Source of the DNA: Chitinophaga niabensis
Lineage (GTDB): Bacteria > Bacteroidota > Bacteroidia > Chitinophagales > Chitinophagaceae
Direction: 5' to 3'
Length of the DNA stretch: 64,000 nt
Assembly (NCBI RefSeq): GCF_039545795.1
Contig: NZ_CP154260.1
Coordinates: 2,051,001-2,115,000, forward strand
Within the stretch, counting starts at the first letter, position 1. The number at the start of each line of letters is the position of its first letter. This document shows positions 50,280 to 58,590 of this stretch, one piece after another. The position numbers and the translations under genes were made by a program. The notes beneath the pieces were generated by a model. The model was not told the DNA's origin. It saw only the letters and a list, made by a program, of their open reading frames with translations, and made no database searches.

Positions 50280-51797
50280 ATGCAAACAACCACTAAAAAT
50301 ATAGCCACTGCTTTGCTCGTACTCGCTGGTGTTTCATTCACTTCCTGTGCAAAATTCCTGGAAGAAGAGCCCAAAAGTTTCCTGGCACCGGAGAACTATT
50401 ATAAAACAGCCGAAGATGCATTTATAGCACTAACAGGTGCTTACGATGCATTGGGCAGTGGCGGTGAATCATATATGGCCAGAAGGCTGCATTACATTAC
50501 CTGGTACGCTTCTGATGAAGCATTACCTCCCACACTTACAGCACAGCAACCCCTGGATCAGTTCAGCTACGTTGCAGATAACGATGATGTATCCAGGGTA
50601 TGGAATTCCATGTATGCAGCTATCAACCAGGCTAACATTGTACTCAACAGGGTAGCGAAGATCAACATGGATGAAAACCTGAAAACGCAATACCTGGCAG
50701 AAGCACATTTCCTCAGGGCACTGAGTTATTTTTATGGCGTAAGGTTATGGGGCGATCTGCCGCTTGTGGCAAAAGAAGTAACCGCTATCAGCGAAGTGGA
50801 TATTGCCCGTTCACCAATCAGTGATGTGTATGCCCTGATCATCGCAGACCTTGAATTCGCAGGTTTGCACCTGGCGCCTTCCAATCAGAATGGACGGGCC
50901 AGGAAAGGAGCTGCAAAAGCTTTGCTGGCAAAGGTCTATCTGACGAAGGCATCCTCAGCAGCTAAACAGGCGGATGATTATCAGAAATGTGCGGACCTCT
51001 GCAATGAAGTATTGGCTATGCCGGAACACGTACTATTGCCGGATTATGAAAAAGCAATAGGAGGAGAGGATGAATTTAATAAAGAATCACTATTTGAATG
51101 GCAGGGAGACCGTGTTTTAACTACTTCCAGCGAGTTATGCGTCTTAGGTTCTTTCTCTTTACCAAGAGGAATGTATGTAATACCCGGCCAGGCGGCTTCT
51201 GACGGAGGATCTATTGCCAGTGAGGTGACTTATTTCAACAAATATCCTGATAACGATTACCGTAAAGAATGTACCTTTTATACTTCAGGGCCTGATAAGA
51301 ACGGAAATACCATCACCTGGCAACAATTGGCAGTACCTTATCCCAGTCCTGCTAAAAAGTATATCAATAAAACCAGCACAACGAGGGATGCTGCTGCCTT
51401 TTCCGGCAACTTTGTAGTGCTCAGGATGTCGGATGTTTATCTCATGAGGGCTGAGGCACTGAATGAGATCTCAGGACCTGTTGCTGATGCATACGCCATG
51501 ATCAATGCCATCAGGGGAAGAGCGAGAAAGCGGAACGGAACCAATCCTTCCGCCACACCGGCTGACCTGTCCGGCTTAACGAAAGATGCCTTCCGGGATG
51601 CCGTGTTGAATGAACGTGTGCTGGAGCTGGGGTTTGAAGGCCATCGCTGGTTTGACCTGGTAAGAACAAAAAGACTGGTGGAAACCATCAAGGCTATTCA
51701 TCCTACCTATCCGGTTACAGATAAAAATCTGTTGTTCCCTATCCCGGCCAATGAAATAAAACTGAATCCTAAGATCATACAGAATCCAGAATGGTAA
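50280..51797 (+). CDS. SusD/RagB-family lipoprotein
   Basis: 505 residues. Signal TKNIATALLVLAGVSFTSCA has its lipobox Cys at about 23, followed by an acidic KFLEEEPKSFLAPENYYKTA start. TPR-type helices (LAEAHFLRALSYFYGVRLWG; GAAKALLAKVYLTKASSAAK), the VLRMSDVYLMRAEALNEI motif, and a terminal NERVLELGFEGHRWFDLVRT. It is the outer-surface binding partner of the SusC encoded immediately upstream. The stop codon overlaps the start of the second sialidase-fold gene. Confidence 0.95.
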   Translation: MQTTTKNIATALLVLAGVSFTSCAKFLEEEPKSFLAPENYYKTAEDAFIALTGAYDALGSGGESYMARRLHYITWYASDEALPPTLTAQQPLDQFSYVADNDDVSRVWNSMYAAINQANIVLNRVAKINMDENLKTQYLAEAHFLRALSYFYGVRLWGDLPLVAKEVTAISEVDIARSPISDVYALIIADLEFAGLHLAPSNQNGRARKGAAKALLAKVYLTKASSAAKQADDYQKCADLCNEVLAMPEHVLLPDYEKAIGGEDEFNKESLFEWQGDRVLTTSSELCVLGSFSLPRGMYVIPGQAASDGGSIASEVTYFNKYPDNDYRKECTFYTSGPDKNGNTITWQQLAVPYPSPAKKYINKTSTTRDAAAFSGNFVVLRMSDVYLMRAEALNEISGPVADAYAMINAIRGRARKRNGTNPSATPADLSGLTKDAFRDAVLNERVLELGFEGHRWFDLVRTKRLVETIKAIHPTYPVTDKNLLFPIPANEIKLNPKIIQNPEW

Positions 51798-52873
51798 TGA
51801 AAGTAATAAAGATCATACTGCTGCTGATCTGCCCCTTCCTGGCGAAGGGGCAGAAAACAACACTGTGGGCAGCAAACGAGGATAACATCTTAGCACACTT
51901 CGTTTATGGCCTCACGGTAACGGATAAAGGAACCATACTGGCTTTTGCCGAAGCCCGGATAACAGAAAGTAAAGACGATGGCGCACACCATATCGTTTTG
52001 AAACGAAGTACAGATAAAGGAAATTCCTTTTCTCCTTCTGTCATCCTCGTGAAAAGCGTAGATGGCCAATCCTGGACGAATCCCACGATTGTACAGGATA
52101 TTAAAACAAAGGAGTTGTTCCTCTTTTATGCCCTCAATCATCACAACACCAGTACACAGGTATTCTATATCAGCAGTAAGGATGATGGCCTTTCATGGTC
52201 CAACGCAACAGAGATCACTTCCATCTTTGAGAACAATAAACAAGGCTGGACCTTCCACCTGCCCGGTCCCGGCCATGGTATTCAATGGAAGAACAAACGC
52301 CTGCTCGTTCCGGTATGGCACAGGAGATCTATTTCCTTCGCTGCTGCAGAAAGAGCTTACGGCGTTAATTGTATCTACAGCGATGATCATGGTAAAACCT
52401 GGAAAGTGGGAGAGGACGCACCTGTTGGTCAATTTAATGAATCACAGATCGTAACGAAATCAAATGGAGATATCCTGCTGATCGGGCGTACACATGCAGG
52501 AGAAGATGGTTCTTATCAGGCAAAGGTGGTCAGCAAGGATAAAGGGATCACCTGGTCTTCTCCGATAGTATATGATAAAGGACTCACGGGCAGTGTATGT
52601 GATATTGGATTAGTGCGTTATGCCTCAAAGCCTAATATCATACTCGTATCGCAACCTGCTGACCTTAAGAAAAGAAGAGACCTCACCATCAGGCTAAGTA
52701 AAGATGATGGTAATACCTGGGTAACGGATAGATTGCTGCAGGAAGGCAGCGCTACTTATTCAGACTTAGCCGTGCTGCCAGATAAAAGCATCATTTGCCT
52801 GTATGGGCATGGAGGAAATAAACATATGCCGGACACGGTGTCACTGGCCCGTTTTAGATTAGATAAGAAATAA
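51797..52873 (+). CDS. GH33-like sialidase-fold enzyme with altered FRIP motif
   Basis: About 358 residues. The ATG at 51797 (sharing a base with the susD TAA) gives a clean signal peptide; an ATG 6 bases earlier is also possible. Asp-boxes STDKGNSF, SKDDGLSW, SDDHGKTW, SKDKGITW and SKDDGNTW mark the propeller. GH33 features kept: ILAFAEAR, the Glu of NESQIVTKSNGDILLIGRTH with its Arg, RRDLTIRLSKDDG with the third Arg, and the Tyr of GSATYSDLAVL. The position of the first Arg (FRIP in sialidases) reads HFVYGLTV, with no Arg. Most of the site is intact, so an enzyme is likely, perhaps for a non-sialic ligand. Confidence 0.87.
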   Translation: MKVIKIILLLICPFLAKGQKTTLWAANEDNILAHFVYGLTVTDKGTILAFAEARITESKDDGAHHIVLKRSTDKGNSFSPSVILVKSVDGQSWTNPTIVQDIKTKELFLFYALNHHNTSTQVFYISSKDDGLSWSNATEITSIFENNKQGWTFHLPGPGHGIQWKNKRLLVPVWHRRSISFAAAERAYGVNCIYSDDHGKTWKVGEDAPVGQFNESQIVTKSNGDILLIGRTHAGEDGSYQAKVVSKDKGITWSSPIVYDKGLTGSVCDIGLVRYASKPNIILVSQPADLKKRRDLTIRLSKDDGNTWVTDRLLQEGSATYSDLAVLPDKSIICLYGHGGNKHMPDTVSLARFRLDKK

Positions 52874-52874
52874 T

Positions 52875-55394
52875 ATGAAGAAATATATATACCTGCTCTG
52901 TGTAGTGTTGTTCTCTTTAAAGGTGCAGGCGCAACAGTGGTTTTCATGGAACAGAACACAGGAGTTGCCGGTGAAGGAAGGATTAAGCAATACCATAACA
53001 GGTATCAGTAACGGTGCTTTGATTGTGGCCGGTGGCAGCAATTTTAATCAACCCATTCAGGAAGGAGGGCAGAAGATCATTTACGACAGGATCTATGTTA
53101 CCACCGATGATAAAACCATGAACTGGAAGGAAGCAGGCAATCTGCCTTTCCCTTTAGCGAATGCGGCAGTAGTGAATACAAACAATGGTTTGCTGGTGAT
53201 AGGGGGTACCAATGGTAAAAGCAATTCGGATAAAGTATTCTTACTGCGCTGGAATCCTGTAACAAACAAAGTTGAAACAGATACAAACTACCCTCGCCTT
53301 CCTGCGAAACTCTCTTCTCTGTCAACAGCCAAAGCTGGTAACAATATTTATGTTGCTGCCGGGCTGGATGATGCAGGTCAGCCATCTCAGGGTTTCTGGA
53401 AACTGGACCTTACAAAACCTGAATGGCAGGCACTGCCATCCTGGCCGGGGGCAGCAAGAACAGGCGCAGTGATGCTCACGCAGAGCAATGGAGAGTACGA
53501 ATGCCTTTACCTCTTTGGTGGTAAAGGAACGGCGGGATATTTAAAAGATGCCTTTGCTTATAATACCAATAAACGTACATGGAAAACACTGGCCGCATTG
53601 CCAAGGCCGGCATGGTTCAGTCCTGCTATAGTGTTGGGCCCAACACATGTGATCTTATTCAGTGGATCAGACGGGCATGATGCAAATAAGGCAATTGAGC
53701 TGAAAGATGATTATCACATGGTAAAAGAAGTGCTGGCCTATCATACCATCACGGATACCTGGATAAAACTGAACGATGTACCTACAGGTGTAGCAGGGGC
53801 TACAGCCGTACGCTGGAATAACCAGCTTATGCTGGTAGGAGGAGAATTGCGCCCCGGCGTTCGCACCAGCCAGATACAGATTGCTGCATTACAAACTGCC
53901 AGGCAAAAAAGTAAGTTCGGCTGGATCGATTACAGCACGCTGGTCATTTACCTCCTGATACTGGCATTGATGAGTTATTACTTCTCCCGCAAAAAAACGG
54001 ATGATTACCTGCTGGGAAGTAAGAATATCCCTTATTGGGTGGCGGGGATCAGTATCATGGCCACACAGGTAAGTGCTATAGGATTCATGAGCATACCGGC
54101 TAAAGCTTATGCTATTAACTGGGCCTATTTCGCTGGTGTATTCACCTGGTTTATTGCAGTGCCCATCGTAACCAAAGCTTATATTCCCTTCATCAGAAAA
54201 CTGAATGTGGCGAGTGCTTATCATTACCTGGAAGAACGGTTCAATTCAGGCGCAAGGCTCTTTGCTGCTTCGGTGTTTGTGTTCTACCAACTGGCACGCA
54301 TGGGGCTGGTACTCTATCTTCCTTCCTTGGCATTATCCGCCGTTACCCCATTGGATATCATTACCTGTATCATGATCATGGGTGTGCTGAGCACGGTATA
54401 TACTGTAGTAGGAGGTATTGAAGCAGTGATATGGATAGAAGTGGTACAGGCGGTATTATTATTCGGCGGGGCCTTGGTTTGCGCGGTATTGGCGATTATA
54501 GGTTTGAAGGGAGGCCTGTCTGATTTTTTCACACAAGGCATAGCAGATCAGAAATTCAGCCTGGGGCAGGCGGACTGGAATTTTACTTCTTCCTCTTTGA
54601 TAGTGATCCTGATCGGGAATATCTTCATCCGTTTAGGCAACCTCACCAGCGATCAGGCAGTAGTGCAACGATATATGGTCAGCAAGGACCTTAAACAGGC
54701 ACAAAGAAGTGTATGGGCAGACGTGGCAGTATCCATACCCTGGGCCATTGTGATCTACGGTTTGGGAACAGCGTTGTACATCTTCTATAAACAACATCCT
54801 GAACAACTCAATCCCTCCGTTACTACGGATGGCATCCTTCCGATGTTCATTGCACAGCATGCACCGGTAGGACTCAGCGGGCTGATCATTGCAGCCATCT
54901 TTGCCGCGTCTATGGCTACCCTCGAAAGTCACATACACAGCGTAGCCACTATTTTCACCACAGATTTCTACGGCAGGTATAAAAAGGACCTTACACAACG
55001 GGAAACAGCAAAAGTAGCAAAGATCGCCACCGTGATCCTTGGCGTATTTGCAACTGGCCTTTCCGTGGTCCTGGTATTTATGGGTGTGAATTCCATCCTT
55101 GATGTATTCCAGGAGATCACAGGTTTATTCATTGGTGCCTCCACCGGGCTCTTCATGCTGGGCATCTTCACTAAAAAGGCCAATGCCACCGGTGCATTGA
55201 TCGGAGCGATCAGCAGTGGTTTGATCCTGTACTGCGTTAAAACATATACACCACTTAGCTTCTGGTTATACAGCGCTATCGGTTTCCTGAGCTGTTACAT
55301 CATCGGTTACCTGGCCAGTTGCATCCTGCCGGGCAGAAGAGGGTTACAGGGACTTACTTATTATACGATCAAAGATCATTTAAAAGAGAAATAA
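52875..55394 (+). CDS. Kelch mutarotase-like domain fused to Na+/solute symporter
   Basis: 839 residues. Signal peptide (1-19), then a Kelch propeller (about 25-335: GALIVAGGSNFNQPIQEGGQ, NGLLVIGGTNGKS, CLYLFGGKG, NQLMLVGGELRPG) like N-acetylneuraminate epimerase NanM. From about 348 an SSS-family symporter with 13-14 helices follows (DYLLGSKNIPYWVAGISIMA, then TQVSAIGFMSIPAKAY; GNIFIRLGNLTSDQAVVQRY; AAIFAASMATLESHIHSVAT). The fusion would equilibrate the anomer in the periplasm and hand it to the transporter. It is the locus's inner-membrane importer. Sialic acid is the textbook substrate for this pair, but see the FRIP changes in the two propeller enzymes. Confidence 0.93.
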   Translation: MKKYIYLLCVVLFSLKVQAQQWFSWNRTQELPVKEGLSNTITGISNGALIVAGGSNFNQPIQEGGQKIIYDRIYVTTDDKTMNWKEAGNLPFPLANAAVVNTNNGLLVIGGTNGKSNSDKVFLLRWNPVTNKVETDTNYPRLPAKLSSLSTAKAGNNIYVAAGLDDAGQPSQGFWKLDLTKPEWQALPSWPGAARTGAVMLTQSNGEYECLYLFGGKGTAGYLKDAFAYNTNKRTWKTLAALPRPAWFSPAIVLGPTHVILFSGSDGHDANKAIELKDDYHMVKEVLAYHTITDTWIKLNDVPTGVAGATAVRWNNQLMLVGGELRPGVRTSQIQIAALQTARQKSKFGWIDYSTLVIYLLILALMSYYFSRKKTDDYLLGSKNIPYWVAGISIMATQVSAIGFMSIPAKAYAINWAYFAGVFTWFIAVPIVTKAYIPFIRKLNVASAYHYLEERFNSGARLFAASVFVFYQLARMGLVLYLPSLALSAVTPLDIITCIMIMGVLSTVYTVVGGIEAVIWIEVVQAVLLFGGALVCAVLAIIGLKGGLSDFFTQGIADQKFSLGQADWNFTSSSLIVILIGNIFIRLGNLTSDQAVVQRYMVSKDLKQAQRSVWADVAVSIPWAIVIYGLGTALYIFYKQHPEQLNPSVTTDGILPMFIAQHAPVGLSGLIIAAIFAASMATLESHIHSVATIFTTDFYGRYKKDLTQRETAKVAKIATVILGVFATGLSVVLVFMGVNSILDVFQEITGLFIGASTGLFMLGIFTKKANATGALIGAISSGLILYCVKTYTPLSFWLYSAIGFLSCYIIGYLASCILPGRRGLQGLTYYTIKDHLKEK

Positions 55395-55396
55395 AT

Positions 55397-56326
55397 ATGG
55401 AACATGTTATTGCGCTGGATGCAGGGATGAACAAATACCAGCCGCTGAAAAAGATCATTTGTTATGATGATTTTGATAAAGGCCTGAACGGCTGGATGGA
55501 CCTGCATCCTAATTATGTCGGGAAAGATTTCAATACACTGCGGTACAGCCATGTGGATAAAACACAATGGGGGCCGCTGATGTTGAGCAGTGCCAGTTTC
55601 AGGCTGGCAGGCACACATGGTTCCATGGATGGTACATACTCCTTGAAATTATCCACCCGCCAGGCAGCAAATCCTTATACAGAAGCACCTGCACCCGGTA
55701 GTTTATCACATGGCATAAAACGTTTGACCACACATCTTCCCAAAGGCTTGCGCCAGTATGAAATGTGGTATGCCTATACACCTGAACAGGACAGGCAGGG
55801 ACTCAGCGAACAGGCCATGCGCGCATTCGGAATTTTCTTTGATATCCAGGATGATGAATACCGCTATTTCATTGGTGCCCGCTATCTGAATGCCGTGAAT
55901 GGAGAAATGGTGCGCCGCTGGCAGATCTTTAAAGCAAAGGAAGTAACGGATGTGGAATGGGCCTATGGCGTGGAGAACGACTGGTGTAAAATGGGCATCG
56001 ATGCCATGTGGTACGGCAAACGTTATGCAGATGGTTCCACAGATGGTTTTGAATTTATCCCCGATGGTTACCAGGACCTCTGCTACAATGAAAGTGACGA
56101 CAAGATCAACTGGAGTTACCTGCGCCTGCTGATAGACACAGAAAAGAGAGAATATGTGGAATTGCAGTCCGGCAGTAAGATCTTTGACCTCAGAGGGATG
56201 AAACCCACACTTACCGCTCCCTATGCGAGAATAAAAGGTTTGTTCAATCCAAGTATGTGGGTGGAAAACGATACAGACAGGCGGGTATTCTTTTATGCAG
56301 ACTCGGTTGTTATTTCAGGCGAATAA
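55397..56326 (+). CDS. Unrecognised cytoplasmic protein of the sialidase-like locus
   Basis: 309 residues from the ATG at 55397, 2 bases after the symporter stop; an earlier frame start lies inside the symporter and is rejected. No signal peptide. Trp/Tyr-rich and strand-rich: YDDFDKGLNGWMDLHPNYVG, HVDKTQWGPLMLSSASFRLA, YSLKLSTRQA, and ending RVFFYADSVVISGE. The opening DDFDKGLNGW and the TYSLKLSTR strand resemble jelly-roll (concanavalin-like) sugar-binding folds, but I cannot name the family. Tight spacing to symporter and to the next gene (12 bases) places it in the operon. Confidence 0.8.
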   Translation: MEHVIALDAGMNKYQPLKKIICYDDFDKGLNGWMDLHPNYVGKDFNTLRYSHVDKTQWGPLMLSSASFRLAGTHGSMDGTYSLKLSTRQAANPYTEAPAPGSLSHGIKRLTTHLPKGLRQYEMWYAYTPEQDRQGLSEQAMRAFGIFFDIQDDEYRYFIGARYLNAVNGEMVRRWQIFKAKEVTDVEWAYGVENDWCKMGIDAMWYGKRYADGSTDGFEFIPDGYQDLCYNESDDKINWSYLRLLIDTEKREYVELQSGSKIFDLRGMKPTLTAPYARIKGLFNPSMWVENDTDRRVFFYADSVVISGE

Positions 56327-56338
56327 TTATTAATTGAT

Positions 56339-56674
56339 ATGAGACATTTTCATGCATCTGCCGTAGAGCGCAGGAAGTATTTTAAAGGGACAATGAGCTC
56401 TCACCCTATGGAAGCCGGATGGGCAGGAGAAGCCATCTTCTTTTTGATCATAGAAGAATTAAAAGGAAAGGATGCCCGTTTAAACGCATGTGTAGAAATT
56501 TCAGCAGATGGTATCAACTGGATCAAAGAAGGATCCGTATTTCCGGCTATAGATCAACCCGGGCATTACTTCTGCAAAGTATCCCATTTCGGCAACTGGT
56601 TAAGAGTGCATGGAGAGATAACAGGCCAGGACGCTGAAATAAAAGCATCTGTTCACCTACATCTGAAAGCATGA
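56339..56674 (+). CDS. Small protein of unknown function in the sialidase-like locus
   Basis: 111 residues, no signal. Begins MRHFHASAVERRKYFKGTMS; the middle AGEAIFFLIIEELKGKDARL is followed by EISADGINWIKEG and a VSHFGNWLRVHGEI strand. The SADGINW stretch and final beta pattern recall the strand order of F5/8C or other sugar-binding sandwiches, which is only a guess. The stop overlaps the ATG of the GH2-like stub by 4 bases (ATGA), so the original operon continued into that gene. Confidence 0.7.
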   Translation: MRHFHASAVERRKYFKGTMSSHPMEAGWAGEAIFFLIIEELKGKDARLNACVEISADGINWIKEGSVFPAIDQPGHYFCKVSHFGNWLRVHGEITGQDAEIKASVHLHLKA

Positions 56675-56895
56675 TCAAAGGACCATGGGAACAAGATCTG
56701 GTTCAGGAATATCCGCATCCGCAGATTATAAGGAAAAACCGGGCTTCACAGGTCGCAATGGAATATCCGCATCCGCAGATTATAAGGGAAAAACCGGGCT
56801 TCACAGGTCGCAATGGAATATCCGCATCCGCAGATTATAAGGGAAAAACCGGGCTTCACAGGGCGCAATGGAATATCCGCATCCGTAGATTATAA
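56671..56895 (+). pseudogene. 5' stub of a GH2-like gene run into tandem repeats
   Basis: The frame opens with MIKGPWEQDLVQEYPHPQII and RKN. EYP-PQ-(I/V)RK directly followed by W-NLNG is how many Bacteroidota GH2-type glycosidase genes begin. Here the sequence leaves that pattern after about 23 codons and continues as 54-55-base repeats, in shifting frames, to a stop at 56895. The remaining catalytic protein (normally several hundred residues) is absent. The ATGA coupling with the preceding gene shows it was once a functional operon member. Confidence 0.65.
56706..56895 (+). repeat. 54/55-bp tandem array, about 3.5 copies
   Basis: Units at 56706-56759 (54 bp), 56760-56814, 56815-56869 (55 bp each) and a partial one from 56870. 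Each starts GGAATATCCGCATCCGCAGA and ends in GCAAT. Unit 1 lacks one G; unit 3 has GGGC for GGTC. The copies are nearly identical, so the array is recent or kept homogeneous. Confidence 0.93.
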
Positions 56896-56919
56896 AGAAA
56901 AAAATCGTATTTTAGCTGA

Positions 56920-56958
56920 AAGGTCTTTCTGTCTAAACACAGAAAGACCTTCTGTTTT
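56920..56958. terminator. Terminator after the GntR-controlled locus
   Basis: AAGGTCTTTCTGT (56920-56932) pairs perfectly with ACAGAAAGACCTT (56939-56951), followed by CTGTTTT. It closes the locus after the tandem array; the MFS gene converges on it from the right. Confidence 0.88.
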
Positions 56959-57066
56959 AATACTATTTTACCATTCCTTCACATAGGGTACTCCTGTATC
57001 ATTCGTTTTACTATCCTATACCCATCCTGGACCCAGCGTAATCGTTAATATACTACCAGCATCTCA

Positions 57067-58455
57067 CTATTGGCGCTTCCCATTCTTAAGCAGTAATACA
57101 AATGCCAGCAGGGGAGCAATCGCAAATGTTCCCATCAGCCAGCCTGCCGCCTGTTGTGCGCCAACCATCCCTCCGGGATATAATACACCTGTGGAATTCG
57201 CTACCAGGCCAGCCAGCGCAGTACCACAGGAAGTGGCCAATAACTGCACAATAGAAATGGAAGCAGAAGCTTTTGCTTCTTCTCCCGGCGCTGCTGCTTT
57301 GAGCACCCTGGTCAGTAAATGTGACCAGCCCATTCCCACGCCTGCACCAACAGATACCAGTAACAAGGACATCCCTATGATATTAAAACTCCCGGGTAAT
57401 ACCACACTCAAACCTGCCAGCCCGATAAAAATAAATACCGGTCCCATGAGGATCATTTTATTGGCATGTTTATCCATTCCTGCAAACGCAATAGATGCGG
57501 CGGACCAGCCCAATGCAATGAGTACGGTAAGGTAACCTGCTTTGAGTGGTGAAAAATGATGGATCTCCTGCATGAAATAAGGTACATAGATCTCAACTGT
57601 GGCAGCGATCGCTAAAAAAGAGATCACGAGATAAGTTGTGCCCAGTTTGGAAGAGATCTTATAGGCGCCATGTGGTAATAACCGGTTGGAAGAATTTTTC
57701 TCACTTAACACCAATGCGCCCAGTAATATAACAGCACCAGCAACTCCTGCGATGTTTGCAGCCATATGTGCTGTGATGCTTCCCACAGAAATAGAGAGCG
57801 CCGCCAAAGTGATCAGCAGTAGTTTAAATAAAGGGATCTTATCCGGTTCCGCACCACCCGGTTCTTTCTTCGGTAATACCTTTTCCGTTAACAGTACAAT
57901 GATGAAGGCAATACCCAGCAAAGTAAAGAAAGCAGAACGCCAATGCCCGAACTGTGCAAAAATACCCCCAATAAAAGGACCGGAAAACGCACTCACACCC
58001 CACATGGCAGAGATCAATGCCATAGCCCTGGGCCAGAGTTTCTCTTCAAATACGATGCTCACCATTGCATAAGAAAGCGCGAATAATAATCCGCCCCCGA
58101 TGCCCTGGATAAAACGGCCGGCCAGTAAAATATAAATGGATGGTGCCAGCGCACAGATCAACGCACCAACAGAGAAAGAAAGGATCGCTGTTCTATAAGC
58201 CACACGGGGCCCTTGTTTTACAAGCGTGCGGGAAGAGATCACAGAACCGATCATAGCTGCTACAATATATACCGTAGTAGCCCAGGAGTAGAAATTCAAA
58301 CCACCAATGTCGCTGGTGATAGAGGGCATGATAGTTGTGGCTAAATAAACGTCTGTTGCATGAAGCATTACGCCACCTGCCAATGCTATTGATTTAATGC
58401 CGTTGTTTCCTGTAAGCAATGCCGCCCAGCCGGTCTTTTCCTTTGTAATGAACAT
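57067..58455 (-). CDS. MFS drug-exporter-like transporter
   Basis: 462 residues with about 14 hydrophobic segments, as in the DHA2 (EmrB/QacA-like) group. Motifs: an early ATDVYLATTIMPSITSDIGG with the Asp and Pro typical of helix 1, FIQGIGGGLLFALSYAMVSI in helix 4, and MALISAMWGVSAFSGPFIGG (motif C-like, antiporter signature) in helix 5. It is an inner-membrane proton-driven exporter of unknown substrate. Its upstream region, shared with the desaturase, holds a 34-base palindrome likely to be an operator. Confidence 0.93.
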   Translation of the reverse strand: MFITKEKTGWAALLTGNNGIKSIALAGGVMLHATDVYLATTIMPSITSDIGGLNFYSWATTVYIVAAMIGSVISSRTLVKQGPRVAYRTAILSFSVGALICALAPSIYILLAGRFIQGIGGGLLFALSYAMVSIVFEEKLWPRAMALISAMWGVSAFSGPFIGGIFAQFGHWRSAFFTLLGIAFIIVLLTEKVLPKKEPGGAEPDKIPLFKLLLITLAALSISVGSITAHMAANIAGVAGAVILLGALVLSEKNSSNRLLPHGAYKISSKLGTTYLVISFLAIAATVEIYVPYFMQEIHHFSPLKAGYLTVLIALGWSAASIAFAGMDKHANKMILMGPVFIFIGLAGLSVVLPGSFNIIGMSLLLVSVGAGVGMGWSHLLTRVLKAAAPGEEAKASASISIVQLLATSCGTALAGLVANSTGVLYPGGMVGAQQAAGWLMGTFAIAPLLAFVLLLKNGKRQ

Positions 58456-58470
58456 AATGGGCGTAAAGGT

Positions 58471-58504
58471 AATAATAAACCAAATAAATACTTGGTTTAT
58501 TATT
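58471..58504. promoter_or_regulatory. 34-base palindrome containing site 2 of TAATAAAC-N14-GTTTATTA
   Basis: AATAATAAACCAA (58471-58483), 8 bases, TTGGTTTATTATT (58492-58504): a perfect 13-bp inverted repeat 15 bases upstream of the MFS ATG. The inner 30 bases (58473-58502) match site 1 (35252-35281) at 25 of 30 positions with equal arm spacing. Confidence 0.75.
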
Positions 58505-58590
58505 TAACGTTTTGAACACACTGAGTACTATAAATAAAACGTAGCTTACAGGTATACATTTTTGTGAATTTCGTATAACATATTAACAAC

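Noticed and set aside
46191..55394. Complete sialic acid catabolic cluster (nan genes)
   Set aside because: No lyase, epimerase or kinase gene is present, and both propeller enzymes lack the FRIP arginine, so a firm sialic acid assignment is not justified.
56671..56895. A genuine 74-residue protein gene
   Set aside because: Two thirds of the frame is the same DNA repeat read in different frames, and the opening resembles the first residues of a much longer GH2-type enzyme; annotated as a stub.
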